NCBI RefSeq assembly: GCF_025263565.1
Contig: NZ_CP079865.1
Location: forward strand, 2,170,001-2,234,000
Reading direction: 5' to 3'
Source of the DNA: Mycobacterium sp. SMC-8
GTDB taxonomy: Bacteria; Actinomycetota; Actinomycetes; Mycobacteriales; Mycobacteriaceae
DNA: 64,000 nt
Shown: piece after piece, positions 49,664 to 59,623 of the stretch
Position numbering within the stretch: the stretch's first letter is position 1
Layout of the letters: every line of letters starts with the position of its first letter
Notes under the pieces: model-generated
The model's database searches: none
What the model saw: only the letters and a program-made list of their open reading frames with translations
What the model was told of the DNA's origin: nothing
Position numbers and translations under genes: made by a program

Positions 49664-50122
49664 ATGAACCAGCGAGATTCCTCCGGGCTGCCCATTCGTG
49701 CCATGGTGATGGTGCTGTTGTTCCTCGGTGTCATATTCCTGCTCGTCGGCCTCCAGTCCCTGGGTGGCTCCGACGACGACGAGTCCTCGGCGTCCTCGGC
49801 GACCGTGACGTCGACGACCACCGCCACGAGTGCGGCTCCGCAGGAGCCCGCCCGGCCCGAGGTGCGTGTCTTCAACATCTCCGAGACCCCGGGGGCCGCG
49901 GAGGCGACCGCCACGAGGTTGCGCGACGCCGAGTGGAACGTCACCGAGACCGGCAACTTGACCGTGCCCGACGTCGCGGCGACCACGGTGTACTTCGGCG
50001 AGACGCCCGGTGAGCAGGAGGCCGCCGAAGAGGTGGGCCGTGTGCTGGAGGCGCCCGTCGCTCCGCGGGTGCCCGAGCTCACAGAGCAGCCACCGGGCGT
50101 CGTCGTGCTGGTCACCGGCTAG
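49664..50122 (+). CDS. Membrane protein with LytR C-terminal domain (Rv0431-like)
   Basis: A 152-residue protein with one membrane helix (about 12-34), an acidic and S/T-rich linker (about 36-62) and a LytR_C domain outside (about 65-150: [25 protein letters not shown] ... [20 protein letters not shown]). The LytR_C fold is found at the end of wall-polymer ligases, so a role at the cell wall is likely. The order DUF3263-this gene-sodC is the same in M. tuberculosis. Confidence 0.88.
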   Translation: MNQRDSSGLPIRAMVMVLLFLGVIFLLVGLQSLGGSDDDESSASSATVTSTTTATSAAPQEPARPEVRVFNISETPGAAEATATRLRDAEWNVTETGNLTVPDVAATTVYFGETPGEQEAAEEVGRVLEAPVAPRVPELTEQPPGVVVLVTG

Positions 50123-50132
50123 GCTCTTGCTC

Positions 50133-50837
50133 ATGCTCAGGTCCGTTGCTGCTGCCACCTTGTTCGCAGTGCCCGCACTTGCGTTGAGTGCGTGCTCTCC
50201 TCCCGGCGAAGTGCCCTCGGATTCACCCGGCACCACGCCGCCGGTATGGACCGGTTCGCCCTCGCCGTCGGCGGGGCCGGACGAGCACGGTGCCGGACAC
50301 GGAGGCGGCTCGGCGGCCGCCGGGGAAACGTTGAAGGCCGACCTGAAGTTGGCCGACGGCACCACCGTGGCCACCGCCGACATCGCGTTCTCGGACGGTT
50401 ATGCGACCGTCACGGTCGAGGCGACCGGTGGTGGACTCGAGCCCGGTTTCCACGGCATGCACATCCACTCGGTGGGCAAGTGCGAGGCCAACTCCGTCGC
50501 CCCGACCGGCGGTGCACCGGGCAACTTCAACTCCGCGGGCGGACACCTGCAGGTGCCCGGCCACAGCGGCCACCCCGCCAGCGGCGACCTGTCGTCGCTG
50601 CAGGTGCGCGAGGACGGCTCGGCGAAGCTGGTGACCACCACCGACGCGTTCACCGCCGAGCAGCTGCTCGACGGCGCGGGCACGGCGATCATCATCCACG
50701 AGAAGCCCGACAATTTCGCCAACATTCCGCCGGAGCGGTACCAGCAGATCAACGGCGATCCGCCGCCGGATCAGACCACCCTGGCGACCGGCGACGCCGG
50801 AGCGCGGGTGGCGTGCGGTGTCATCACCCGCCGCTGA
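50133..50837 (+). CDS. sodC: Cu/Zn superoxide dismutase, lipoprotein
   Basis: A 234-residue exported lipoprotein. The lipobox LALSAC places the lipidated cysteine near 21, followed by a P/S/G-rich linker. The SOD domain holds [12 protein letters not shown] (metal histidines), [18 protein letters not shown] and GDLSSLQV. The cysteine in KCE and the one in ARVACGVI should form the usual disulfide. It removes superoxide at the cell surface. The ATG at 50133 is used; a frame start at 50010 lies in the gene before. Its last 20 bp overlap the YbdK-like gene. Confidence 0.95.
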   Translation: MLRSVAAATLFAVPALALSACSPPGEVPSDSPGTTPPVWTGSPSPSAGPDEHGAGHGGGSAAAGETLKADLKLADGTTVATADIAFSDGYATVTVEATGGGLEPGFHGMHIHSVGKCEANSVAPTGGAPGNFNSAGGHLQVPGHSGHPASGDLSSLQVREDGSAKLVTTTDAFTAEQLLDGAGTAIIIHEKPDNFANIPPERYQQINGDPPPDQTTLATGDAGARVACGVITRR

Positions 50838-51960
50838 CCAGAGGGCCGACGGTCGAATCGACTTCGCCGGGTCGGTCCGGCCGACCCTGGGCGTCGAGTG
50901 GGAGTTCGCCCTCGTCGACGCGGTGACTCGCGATCTGAGCAACGAAGCCGCGTCGGTGATCGCCGAGATCGGTGAGAACCCGCGCGTGCACAAGGAATTG
51001 CTGCGCAACACCGTTGAGGTGGTCACGGGCATCTGTGACAACACCGCCGAGGCGATGGACGACCTTGCCTCGACGCTGCGGCCGGTGCGCACGGTCGTGC
51101 GGCAGCGGGGCATGGAGTTGTTCTGCGCCGGCACACACCCGTTCGCGGACTGGTCGGTGCAGAAGCTCACCGATGCCCCCCGCTACGCGGAGCTGATCAA
51201 GCGGACGCAGTGGTGGGGGCGGCAGATGCTGATCTGGGGTGTGCACGTGCACGTCGGCGTCTCGTCGGCGCACAAGGTGATGCCGATCATCACCTCGCTG
51301 CTCCATCAGTACCCGCACCTGCTGGCGCTGTCGGCCTCGTCGCCGTACTGGGACGGCGAGGACACCGGTTACGCCAGCAACCGGGCGATGATGTTCCAGC
51401 AGCTGCCGACCGCCGGCCTGCCGTTCCACTTCCAGGAATGGCGCGAGTTCGAGCGCTTCGTCAGCGACCAGAAGAAGACCGGCATCATCGATCATATGAA
51501 TGAGATCCGCTGGGACATAAGGCCTTCCCCGCATCTCGGGACGATCGAGGTCCGGGTCTTCGACGGTGTCTCCAACCTGCACGAGCTGTCGGCCCTCGTC
51601 GCGCTCACCCACTGCCTGATCGTGGATCTGGACCGTCGGCTCGACGCCGGGGAGTCGCTGCCGGTGATGCCGCCGTGGCATGTGCAGGAGAACAAGTGGC
51701 GCGCAGCGCGTTACGGGCTGGACGCGATCATCATCCTGGACGCCGACAGCAACGAACGCCTGGTGACCGAGGACCTCGACGACCTGGTCGAACGTCTGCA
51801 ACCGGCGGCCAAACGGCTGTCCTGTGTCGAGGAGTTGTCTCGGGTTCCCGACATCTACCACCGCGGCGCGTCGTACCAGCGTCAGCGTCGGGTCGCCGAG
51901 GAGCATGACGGTGACCTGCGCGCGGTGGTGGACGCGCTGGTGAGTGAGCTGGTGCTGTAA
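50818..51960 (+). CDS. Glutamate-cysteine ligase-like protein, YbdK type (Rv0433-like)
   Basis: A 380-residue ATP-dependent carboxylate-amine ligase of the GCS2/YbdK family. Signatures are [15 protein letters not shown] (about 23-37), [26 protein letters not shown] (about 141-150) and [12 protein letters not shown]. The family makes gamma-glutamyl bonds; since mycobacteria use mycothiol, its product is not glutathione and is not known. The GTG at 50818 overlaps sodC by 20 bp, and the next gene follows by 3 bp. Confidence 0.9.
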   Translation: MSSPAADQRADGRIDFAGSVRPTLGVEWEFALVDAVTRDLSNEAASVIAEIGENPRVHKELLRNTVEVVTGICDNTAEAMDDLASTLRPVRTVVRQRGMELFCAGTHPFADWSVQKLTDAPRYAELIKRTQWWGRQMLIWGVHVHVGVSSAHKVMPIITSLLHQYPHLLALSASSPYWDGEDTGYASNRAMMFQQLPTAGLPFHFQEWREFERFVSDQKKTGIIDHMNEIRWDIRPSPHLGTIEVRVFDGVSNLHELSALVALTHCLIVDLDRRLDAGESLPVMPPWHVQENKWRAARYGLDAIIILDADSNERLVTEDLDDLVERLQPAAKRLSCVEELSRVPDIYHRGASYQRQRRVAEEHDGDLRAVVDALVSELVL

Positions 51961-51963
51961 CCG

Positions 51964-52596
51964 ATGCCGACGGTGCCGATGTTCCCGCTCGAGGTGGCGA
52001 TGCTGCCCGGGGAGGGGCTGCCGCTGCGGGTTTTCGAACCGCGCTACTCGGCGCTGGTACAGGCGTGCCTGGCCGCCGACGATCCCGCTTTCGGCACGGT
52101 GCTGATCGCCGCGGGCCGGGAGGTCGGCGGAGGTGACAGCCGTAGCGATGTGGGCGCGTTGGCCCACATCACCGAACACGCTGATCTGGGGGCCGGTCGG
52201 TACCGGTTGACATGCGTGATGGGAGAGCGGATCCGGGTGCTCGAATGGCTTCCCGACGACCCGTACCCGAGGGCGGTGGTCGAGGTGTGGCCCGATGAGC
52301 CGGGGCGTCCGGTGGACGTCGACGCGATCCGCGACATCGAGGACCGGATGGTGGCGCTGTTCGAGCGGATTGCCACGGCCCGGGGCGCGCAGGTCAATGC
52401 CCGCGACATCGTGGCCGGCGCGGATGCGTCCGGCGAGGCGTCGACGTGGTTGTACGCGTTGGCGACCCGTCTTCCGATGGGTCAGGCCGACCGGTACTCG
52501 GTGCTGGCCGCGCCGACTGCGGCCGATCGCGTCACCGCACTGTCCGAGGCGGTCGACACGGTGACGGCGATGGTGATGTTCCAGCTGTCGGAGTGA
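51964..52596 (+). CDS. Lon substrate-binding-domain protein (Rv0434-like)
   Basis: A 210-residue protein that is only the N-terminal (LAN) domain of Lon protease, without ATPase or protease parts. MFPLEVAMLPGEGLPLRVFEPRYSALV is the family start, and CVMGERIRVLEWLPDDPYPRAVVEV the second half of the beta domain; a helical C-terminus follows. Such proteins are thought to bind peptides or misfolded proteins. It is the last gene of the DUF3263-sodC block that is shared with M. tuberculosis. After it, the inserted Mrp region begins. Confidence 0.88.
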   Translation: MPTVPMFPLEVAMLPGEGLPLRVFEPRYSALVQACLAADDPAFGTVLIAAGREVGGGDSRSDVGALAHITEHADLGAGRYRLTCVMGERIRVLEWLPDDPYPRAVVEVWPDEPGRPVDVDAIRDIEDRMVALFERIATARGAQVNARDIVAGADASGEASTWLYALATRLPMGQADRYSVLAAPTAADRVTALSEAVDTVTAMVMFQLSE

Positions 52597-52637
52597 GCAC
52601 CCGGCAGAGGTCACCGTTTACCGGTTCCATTGACGAA

Positions 52638-53384
52638 TCAGAGCTTTCGGCCGTCGAGGAACACGCTCCGCGTCGCCGGATCGTCCGCCTCGGCCGGCAG
52701 TGCGCGGTGATACCGCTCCATGAGATCGGCGGTGGCCGTCGCGTTCATCTCCCACATCCGCGCGCACAACCAGCACGCGTGGTCGGGGCCTTCGGCGAGT
52801 GCTTCGATCCCGATCCTGCTGCCCCGCGCGCTGTACAGATCGATCCTGTCGAGCAGATGCTCCTGGTCGTCGACTGACAGACCGGGGAGCAGACCCTCCA
52901 CCGCCCACACCGTCGGCTCGCCGGCGTCGAAGCCGGCCGCGATCAGCGCCCGCGGCCAGTCGTCGCGAAGGTCCGACGGCACCGGCACATGCCGGGCCGC
53001 GGGGGAGGCGCCGGCCCCTGCCACGACGCGCTGCTTGAACTCCAGCAGTGCCGGCCGCTCCACCTCGTAGATGACGGTGTCACTGAGCCACGGCAACCGC
53101 CACGCGCGGGTGTCGAGGGCGGACCCGACGATCACGACCTGCGAAACCCCGGCCGAACTTGCGGCCAGAAAGAAATCGTCGAACCACTTCGTCCGCGCCG
53201 CAACGTAACTCGTCACCCACGGCAGCTCCGGTGCACCGGATCCGGCCGCCTCGACCAACAGCCGGGCGTACGGATCGATGAACAGCGGACGGGGTGACTC
53301 CACCTCTTCGGCACGTGCGTTCGCCACGCGCAACGGCGTCAGCCGGGCATCGATGGCGCCCGGGTCACCGTCCAGAACCGTCAT
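52638..53384 (-). CDS. Class I SAM-dependent methyltransferase (TIGR00027/LCM-like)
   Basis: A 248-residue methyltransferase of the large mycobacterial TIGR00027 group, related to leucine carboxyl methyltransferases. Signatures are ANARAEEVESPRPLFIDPYA (about 29-48), VVIVGSALDTRAWRLPW (SAM motif), YEVERPALLEFKQ and WAVEGLLPGLSVDDQEHLL. The substrate is unknown. The ATG at 53384 lies inside the end of mrpG (20-bp overlap), so it is the last gene of the Mrp transcript. Nothing in the known Mrp complex needs a methyltransferase. Confidence 0.85.
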   Translation of the reverse strand: MTVLDGDPGAIDARLTPLRVANARAEEVESPRPLFIDPYARLLVEAAGSGAPELPWVTSYVAARTKWFDDFFLAASSAGVSQVVIVGSALDTRAWRLPWLSDTVIYEVERPALLEFKQRVVAGAGASPAARHVPVPSDLRDDWPRALIAAGFDAGEPTVWAVEGLLPGLSVDDQEHLLDRIDLYSARGSRIGIEALAEGPDHACWLCARMWEMNATATADLMERYHRALPAEADDPATRSVFLDGRKL

Positions 53385-53733
53385 TGCCGCCGTGTTCCCG
53401 TTCGGCGGCGAAATCATGCATTTCGTCTCTGGTCAGCAGGTCGTCGCGGATGTTCTGCTCGCGGTAGGCAAGCTGACCCACTCGGTTCGCGATCACCGGC
53501 GCGGTGATCACGGTGAACATGCCGGTCAGGATCAGCATGCCGACATCGATGTTGCCGCGCAGCCGGATCGCGGCACCCGCCAGCACCAGCAGCAGACCGA
53601 GCACCTGCGGCTTGGTGGCCGCGTGCATCCGCGACAGCGTGTCGGGGAACCGGACCACGCCGATCGCGGCGGTCAGGGCAAGAGCCGAACCGGAGAGAAT
53701 CAACCCGGCGGCGACGATGTCGGAGACGGTCAT
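53365..53733 (-). CDS. mrpG: Mrp antiporter subunit G
   Basis: A 122-residue membrane protein with three helices (about 5-25, 40-57 and 63-83). GVVRFPDTLSRMHAATKPQVLG is the MrpG/MnhG/PhaG signature. It is a small subunit needed for the full cation/proton antiporter. It overlaps mrpF by 4 bp. The C-terminal about 35 residues are polar and cytoplasmic. Confidence 0.93.
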   Translation of the reverse strand: MTVSDIVAAGLILSGSALALTAAIGVVRFPDTLSRMHAATKPQVLGLLLVLAGAAIRLRGNIDVGMLILTGMFTVITAPVIANRVGQLAYREQNIRDDLLTRDEMHDFAAEREHGGNDGSGR

Positions 53734-54017
53734 CGGATGTGCCCCTTGTCGGCTGGGTCGGCGACGTCCGGCACACGGAACCTGGCGACGCTCACCGAAC
53801 CGACGAAGGTGATCAGCGCCAGCGCGGTCAGGCTGTAGGTGACGGTCGTGTCGAGGCTGAAGGCTGCCCAGGTACCGATGGCGCACATCGTCACGGCGAC
53901 CAGGGTGTCCAATGCGACCAACCGGTCCAGCGTGGTCGGGCCGAGCAGCATGCGGAACATGGTGGCGAGCGCCGCGAGTGACAGCATCGCCCCTGCCACG
54001 ATCCAGACGTACATCAT
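53730..54017 (-). CDS. mrpF: Mrp antiporter subunit F
   Basis: A 95-residue membrane protein with three helices (about 4-24, 33-53 and 58-78). RMLLGPTTLDRLVALDTL is the MrpF signature, with the conserved Asp in LDRLVALD that is important in the family. It overlaps mrpE and mrpG by 4 bp each. Confidence 0.93.
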   Translation of the reverse strand: MMYVWIVAGAMLSLAALATMFRMLLGPTTLDRLVALDTLVAVTMCAIGTWAAFSLDTTVTYSLTALALITFVGSVSVARFRVPDVADPADKGHIR

Positions 54018-54553
54018 GCGGGGTCGACCTCCTTATCCGCCGAGGGTTTCCAGTCCGCATCGCGTTCGAAGGACGCCACCAGGAGCTTCTGCAGTTTGTC
54101 GATCTGGTGGTAGAAGCGGTTGACGGTGCGGTCGGACCCGACGTCGAGAACGTGGACGTAGATCATGCGACGTGCCTGGTCGATTTCGAGCACGATGTTC
54201 CCGGGCGTCAGGTTGAGGATGTTGACCGCCAGCGCCAGAACCAGGTCGGATTTGACATGGAGGTGCGCCCGCAGCACCGCGGTGAGCGGCGGCGGCCCGG
54301 GTTTCACGGCCAGCGCCGCCACCTGGAACGACGACACGACCAGCCAGCCCGTCACCGTGGCGACGAGTCGCAACACCGACAGTGGGTGGAACCGTCCCTC
54401 GACGGGAACCGGCGGCAACGGCAGCAGCAGCGTGATCACGAGCGCCACCGCCAGGCCCGACAGAAGGTTGGCCGCGGAGATGTTGCCCCACAACAGGACC
54501 CACACCAGCACGAGCCAGCACACACTCCAGACGCGCAGGGTCGTTGTTCTCAT
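54014..54553 (-). CDS. mrpE: Mrp antiporter subunit E
   Basis: A 179-residue protein with two or three N-terminal helices (about 6-45 and 60-80) and a cytoplasmic C-terminal part. NILNLTPGNIVLEIDQARRMIYVHVLDV is the MrpE/MnhE/PhaE core. MrpE helps assembly of the complex. It overlaps mrpD and mrpF by 4 bp each. Confidence 0.92.
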   Translation of the reverse strand: MRTTTLRVWSVCWLVLVWVLLWGNISAANLLSGLAVALVITLLLPLPPVPVEGRFHPLSVLRLVATVTGWLVVSSFQVAALAVKPGPPPLTAVLRAHLHVKSDLVLALAVNILNLTPGNIVLEIDQARRMIYVHVLDVGSDRTVNRFYHQIDKLQKLLVASFERDADWKPSADKEVDPA

Positions 54554-56166
54554 TGCGTCCCCCCGAGGACCGCCCCGATGTACTGGCCGCGGTCCATCAC
54601 CTCATGGGCGGCGCGGTCGCTGTAGGCGAAGATCGGTCCCGCCAGGATCGTGAGCAACAGGCCGACCACGATGAGGGCGCCGGTGGGCGCGAGCATGCCG
54701 GCCGGCATCCGGCCCACATCGTCACGGTCGACGAGTTCGATGTCCATGGTTTCTTCGGTGTTGTCCAGCAGAGCCGCCGGCGCCGGACCCGACAGGTGCC
54801 CTTCGGGTGCGTCTTTGCGGGCCCGCCAGAACGCCTTGGTCCACACCCGGGCCACCACGTAGAGCGTCAGCAGGCTGGTCACGACGCTGCCCGCCACCAG
54901 GATCCAAGCCAGCACAGATCCGGATTCGGCACCGGCCTCCAGCAGCGCCACCTTTCCGATGAATCCGGAGAACGGCGGGATGCCGCCGAGGTTGAGCGCG
55001 GGGACGACGAAGACGAACGCCAGCAGCGGACTGGCCGCGGCCAGCCCGCCGAGCCGCTCCAGCGTGGACGCGCCGGCCTGGCGTTCGATGAGGCCGACGA
55101 CCAGGAACAGTGTCGTCTGCACCAGGATGTGGTGCGCGACGTAGTAGATGGCCCCCGCCATGCCCAGGTGGGTCGACAGCGCGATGCCGAACACCATGTA
55201 ACCGATGTGACTGACCAGCGTGAAGGACAGCAGCCGCTTGATGTCGCTCTGGGCGATCGCACCGAAGATGCCGATGATCATCGTCAGCAGACCCGCCACC
55301 AGCAGGATGCGGTCCATCCCGCCGCCCGGGAACAGCAGCGAGTGCGCGCGGATGATCGCGTACACACCCACCTTGGTGAGCAGGCCGGCGAACACCGCGG
55401 TGACCGGCGCCGGAGCGGTGGGGTAGGAGTCGGGCAACCACGCCGACAGCGGAAACACAGCGGCCTTGATGCCGAACGCGACCAGCAGCACTGCGAACAG
55501 CGCCATCCGGGTGCCCTCGGGCACATCGTCGAGGCGGACCGCGATTTCGGCGAGATTCAGCGTGCCGGTGGTCGCGTAGACCAGCGCGATGCCGAAGAGG
55601 AACACCAGCGACGACACCATCGACACCATCACGTACGAGATGCCGGCACGCACCCGTTCCTTGCTGGCGCCGATGGTCAACAGCACGAAGCTGGCGGTGA
55701 GGAGCACCTCGAAGCCGACGAACAGGTTGAACAGGTCCCCGGCGAGGAACGCCATGAAAACGCCCGCCGACAGCACCAGGTAGGTCGGAAGGAAGATCGA
55801 CACCGGCTGGCGTTCGTCGCCGTCGCGGATGCCCTGCCCGATGGCGTAGAACACCACGGCGAGCAGCACGATCGACGACACGACCAGCATCAGCGCCGAC
55901 AGCCTGTCGACCACCAGCGTCACACCCAACGGACCCATGCCGGCCTCGGTCGGACCCCAGCCGCCGACCTGCAGGGCGATGGTTCCGTCGCGGTCGGCCA
56001 GGTACAGCAGCACCGCCGACACCACCACGACCGCCGACAGCCCGAACACCGCGATCGAGCGCTGCAGTCGCGGTCGGCGGCCGGCGAACAGCGTCGCCGC
56101 GGCGCCGAGCATCGGGACGAGGACGGGCAGCGGTGTGAGTACCGACGCGAACTGAGCGCCGATCAT
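54550..56166 (-). CDS. mrpD: Mrp antiporter subunit D
   Basis: A 538-residue membrane protein with 14 helices, related to the proton-pumping NuoL/M/N subunits of complex I. Conserved charged parts include AFLAGDLFNLFVGFEVLLTAS (glutamate in helix 5) and the lysine-bearing segment FGIKAAVFPLSAWLPDSYPTAPAPVTAVFAGLLTKVGVY. Together with MrpA it forms the ion path of the antiporter. It overlaps mrpC and mrpE by 4 bp each. Confidence 0.96.
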   Translation of the reverse strand: MIGAQFASVLTPLPVLVPMLGAAATLFAGRRPRLQRSIAVFGLSAVVVVSAVLLYLADRDGTIALQVGGWGPTEAGMGPLGVTLVVDRLSALMLVVSSIVLLAVVFYAIGQGIRDGDERQPVSIFLPTYLVLSAGVFMAFLAGDLFNLFVGFEVLLTASFVLLTIGASKERVRAGISYVMVSMVSSLVFLFGIALVYATTGTLNLAEIAVRLDDVPEGTRMALFAVLLVAFGIKAAVFPLSAWLPDSYPTAPAPVTAVFAGLLTKVGVYAIIRAHSLLFPGGGMDRILLVAGLLTMIIGIFGAIAQSDIKRLLSFTLVSHIGYMVFGIALSTHLGMAGAIYYVAHHILVQTTLFLVVGLIERQAGASTLERLGGLAAASPLLAFVFVVPALNLGGIPPFSGFIGKVALLEAGAESGSVLAWILVAGSVVTSLLTLYVVARVWTKAFWRARKDAPEGHLSGPAPAALLDNTEETMDIELVDRDDVGRMPAGMLAPTGALIVVGLLLTILAGPIFAYSDRAAHEVMDRGQYIGAVLGGTQ

Positions 56167-56630
56167 CGCGACCCCTCGTATCCGGGCAGAGCGTCGAGCT
56201 CGTCGGGCAGGTCGGTGTCGCGGGACACGTCCGGCACCATGCGCTCCTCGATTTCGTCGTCCTCCTTGCCGGAGAGCTGGGACACCCTGATGTCCTCGGG
56301 GTCGTTGCTGACCTCCTCGATGGTGTTGATCCGGTACGACCGGTAGGTCAGCGCCAGCACGAAGGCGGCCACGCCCATCGTGATCACGATCGCGGTGAGA
56401 ATCATGGCCTGCGCCAACGGATCTGCGGTTGCCGTCTCCGTGCCGCTGGTGCGCCCGCGGACAGGCGGGTTACCCGACGGACCGCCGGCGTGGAGGATGA
56501 GCAGGTTGATGGCATTGCTGATCAGCAACAGACCCAGCAACATCCGGGTGAGGTTGCGTTCGAGAAGCAGGTACACCCCGGCGCTGGTGAGCACCCCGAT
56601 CAGGATGAGCGGTACGAGAAATGTGGTCAT
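56163..56630 (-). CDS. mrpC: Mrp antiporter subunit C
   Basis: A 155-residue NuoK-like protein with three helices (about 3-23, 29-48 and 73-97). LLERNLTRMLLGLLLISNAINLLIL is the family core. The C-terminal about 55 residues are acidic and cytoplasmic, longer than in Bacillus MrpC (about 113 residues). It overlaps mrpAB and mrpD by 4 bp each. Confidence 0.94.
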   Translation of the reverse strand: MTTFLVPLILIGVLTSAGVYLLLERNLTRMLLGLLLISNAINLLILHAGGPSGNPPVRGRTSGTETATADPLAQAMILTAIVITMGVAAFVLALTYRSYRINTIEEVSNDPEDIRVSQLSGKEDDEIEERMVPDVSRDTDLPDELDALPGYEGSR

Positions 56631-59536
56631 GGCTGCCTCACCGTCCGGCCGGTCCGCTGGCGCAGCTGTTCGCTCATCTCGACGTCGATGCGTGCCCCGA
56701 GGCTGCGCAGCACGTCGAGCACCAGACCGACCACGATCAGGTACACGCCCAGGTCGAAGAACAGTGCCGTCACGAACTTGACGGTGCCCAGCACCGGCAC
56801 GTCGAACGAGATGACCGCCGACGACAGCACGGGCGCACCGAGAAGCAGTGAGGCGGCAGCGGTTCCGGCGGCCAGCGTCAGACCCGCGCCGAGGATCTTG
56901 CCCGCATCGAGCGGCAGCGTCTCGCCGAGTTCGTAACGCCCGCCGGCCAGATAACGCAGCACCAGCGCCAGCCCGGCCATCAGGCCGCCGGCGAATCCAC
57001 CGCCGGGCACGTTGTGGCCGGCGAAGAAGAAGTACGCCGACAGCACCATCATGACCGGGAAGATCAGCCGGGTGGCGACCTCCAGGACCAGCGATCGGTG
57101 CCGTGGATCACGCAGTTCGCTGCCCCGCAGCCAGGTGATGTCCCCGGCGGCGGGACTGGTGTTGAACGCCGCGGGCAGCTGGCCGATGTCGGGCTGACCG
57201 GCGTCGGACACGCGTGGCGCGGCACCGAAACGCCTGCTGCGGAACACCATTGACGCGACACCCGTGGCGGCGACGAGGAGCACCGAAACCTCACCCATGG
57301 TGTCCCAGGCGCGGATGTCGACGAGGATCACGTTGACGGTATTCGAGCCGTGGCCCCGCACGTAGGCCGCTTCGGGCAGCAGCTCGGCGATGGGCCGGCC
57401 GGTGCGGGCGGCCATCGCAAACGCCGCGAGCGTCGTCACCGCCGCGCCGACGGCGACAGCGAGCGCGGCGCGCGGCAGCCGGAAGCGGGTGTTCTCCGCA
57501 CGACTGGTCTCGGCGGGCAGGGTGCGCAGCACGAGGACGAAGGCGACCAGCGTCAACGTCTCGACCAGGAACTGCGTCAACGCCAGGTCGGGTGCGCCGT
57601 GAAACGCGAAGATCGCGCCGCAGCCGTAACCGGTGACACCGACCAGCAGGACCGCCGCCAGACGGTTGCGCATCACCACGGCCGCCAGCGCGGCGGCGAT
57701 CATCAGCAGCCCGACCACCACCACCGGCGGCGAGTCCCACAACTGGAAGTGGGGCCGGTCGCGGGCGCCCGATACCAGCACACCGAGCGGCAGGAGCACC
57801 AGCGTGATGAGGATGAACGACTGCGTCTGCGGCAGTGACCCGCGCTGGGTGAGCGCGGTCAAGCGCACCGAGAGCACATCGGCGCCGCGGATCACCGCGT
57901 CGTAGATGCGGTCGGCGTTGCCCAGCGGCACAAACGGCATGCGTGCGCGACGAAGTCGGGTCCGCGAGAAGTACACCGCGACGCCGGTGGCCAGCACCAA
58001 CACCGAGAGCAGTAGCGGAAGGTTCACCCCGTGCCACAGGGCCAGGTGATAGTCGCCCTTGTAGCCCGGTGGGTCGGGCACGGTGTCGCTGTAGTCGCGC
58101 AGCACGTTGTCGAGCGGCTTCGGCCACAGGCCGAACAGCAGCCCCGCGGCGGCCAGGATCGCGGGCGGGATCAGGAAACCCGTCTCCGGGCGGTGCATCT
58201 CCTCGACCCGGGTGCTCGGGTGCGGCAGCCCTTTCCGGCCGAAGGCCCCGAACACGAACCGCAGGCTGTAAACCGTGGTCAGCACTGAGCCCAGCACGAT
58301 GCCGGCGAGCACGAACGGCGACGCGGCGCCCAGGTACGGGCTGTGCAGCACCGTCTCGAAGTCCGCTTCCTTGGCGACGAACCCGAAGAACGGCGGCAGC
58401 CCGGCCATGCTGGCGGCCGCCGCGCAGCCGATGATCAGCAGCGGCTTGCTGCGGTCACCCAGCCAGGCCAGCCTGCGGATGTCGCGGGTGCCGGTGGCGT
58501 GGTCGATGATGCCGACGACCATGAACAACGAGGCTTTGAACATCGCGTGCGCGCACAGCATTGCCAGGCCGGCGAGCATCATCTCGCTGCCGCCGACACC
58601 GACCATCACAGTGATGAAGCCGAGCTGGCTGACGGTGCCGAAGGCAAGGATCAGCTTCAGGTCGTACTCGCGGATCGCGCGCCAGCCGGCGAGGAGCATC
58701 GTCAACAGCCCGAGGGTGACGACGGTCGGGCGCCATTCGGGGCTGTCGGCGAACCCGGGTGTCATCCGCGCGATCAGGTAGACGCCGGCCTTCACCATCG
58801 CGGCCGCATGCAGGTATGCGCTGACCGGGGTCGGCGCGGCCATGGCGCCGGGAAGCCAGAAGTGCATGGGCACGATCGCCGACTTCGACAGTGCGCCGAT
58901 GAGGATGAGTATCACCGCCACCGAGGCGGCCAGCCCCGTCGGCGGATTCGCGATCAGCTCGGACAGCAGGAAGGTGCCTGCGATATTGCCGATGACGACG
59001 ATGCCGACCAACATCGCCAGCCCGCCGAACGTGGTCACCAGCAGCGCCTGCATCGCGGCCCGCCGGCTCGTCGCCCGTTCGGCGTAATGGCCCACCAGCA
59101 GGAACGACAGGACCGTCGTGATCTCCCAGAACACGTAGAGCACCAGCATGTTGTCGCTGGTGACCAGGCCGAACATGGCGCCGGAGAACGCCACCAGTTC
59201 GGCGGCGAAACTGGGCAGGCGTTTTTCCTCGCGACCGTCGTGATGGCGGAAGTAGTCGGCGCAGTAGAAGAGGACGAGAGCGCCGATGCCCAGCACCAGC
59301 ACGCTCATCACGGCGGCCAGCGCGTCGAAGCGCAACGTGATGTCCATCGACAGGCCCGGCACCCAGGCCACGTCGACCGTGTGCGACTGGCCCTTCGCCG
59401 GCCAGTTCGCCACCACCCACACCAATGACGCCAGCGGCACCAGCGCCAGGGGATAGAACGCGGCTCGCCCCCAGCGATACACCAGTAGGGGCGCCAGCAG
59501 GGCGGCGGCTGCATGGGCAGCGAGGATGGCGAGCAT
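56627..59536 (-). CDS. mrpA: Fused Mrp antiporter subunits A and B
   Basis: A 969-residue membrane protein. Residues about 1-640 are the NuoL-like part (YCADYFRHHDGREEKRLPSFAAELVAFSGAMFGLV, FWEITTVLSFLLVG, KSAIVPMHFWLPGAMAAPTPVSAYLHAAAMVKAGVYLIARM). About 640-800 is the usual MrpA C-terminal extension with a NuoJ-like part (GAPDLALTQFLVETLTLVAFVL). About 815-955 is a full MrpB domain (FFAGHNVPGGGFAGGLMAGLALVLRYLAG). So the seven-subunit complex is coded by six genes, as in other actinobacteria. A GGAG site 4 nt before the ATG at 59536 supports the start. The 87 bp before it hold the promoter. Confidence 0.95.
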   Translation of the reverse strand: MLAILAAHAAAALLAPLLVYRWGRAAFYPLALVPLASLVWVVANWPAKGQSHTVDVAWVPGLSMDITLRFDALAAVMSVLVLGIGALVLFYCADYFRHHDGREEKRLPSFAAELVAFSGAMFGLVTSDNMLVLYVFWEITTVLSFLLVGHYAERATSRRAAMQALLVTTFGGLAMLVGIVVIGNIAGTFLLSELIANPPTGLAASVAVILILIGALSKSAIVPMHFWLPGAMAAPTPVSAYLHAAAMVKAGVYLIARMTPGFADSPEWRPTVVTLGLLTMLLAGWRAIREYDLKLILAFGTVSQLGFITVMVGVGGSEMMLAGLAMLCAHAMFKASLFMVVGIIDHATGTRDIRRLAWLGDRSKPLLIIGCAAAASMAGLPPFFGFVAKEADFETVLHSPYLGAASPFVLAGIVLGSVLTTVYSLRFVFGAFGRKGLPHPSTRVEEMHRPETGFLIPPAILAAAGLLFGLWPKPLDNVLRDYSDTVPDPPGYKGDYHLALWHGVNLPLLLSVLVLATGVAVYFSRTRLRRARMPFVPLGNADRIYDAVIRGADVLSVRLTALTQRGSLPQTQSFILITLVLLPLGVLVSGARDRPHFQLWDSPPVVVVGLLMIAAALAAVVMRNRLAAVLLVGVTGYGCGAIFAFHGAPDLALTQFLVETLTLVAFVLVLRTLPAETSRAENTRFRLPRAALAVAVGAAVTTLAAFAMAARTGRPIAELLPEAAYVRGHGSNTVNVILVDIRAWDTMGEVSVLLVAATGVASMVFRSRRFGAAPRVSDAGQPDIGQLPAAFNTSPAAGDITWLRGSELRDPRHRSLVLEVATRLIFPVMMVLSAYFFFAGHNVPGGGFAGGLMAGLALVLRYLAGGRYELGETLPLDAGKILGAGLTLAAGTAAASLLLGAPVLSSAVISFDVPVLGTVKFVTALFFDLGVYLIVVGLVLDVLRSLGARIDVEMSEQLRQRTGRTVRQP

Positions 59537-59623
59537 GGCTCCGTCTCGTCGTGGGCGGCACGCTGTCGGGCGGGCTTACCGTCGGGCAGGTGGACAAAAG
59601 TGTCAGCCGTACTGACTTTGGAG

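Noticed and set aside
54544..56346. 600-codon plus-strand open frame over mrpD
   Set aside because: It mirrors mrpD and mrpC, composition is dominated by R, H, D and Q, and no domain is seen. It is a GC-rich shadow.
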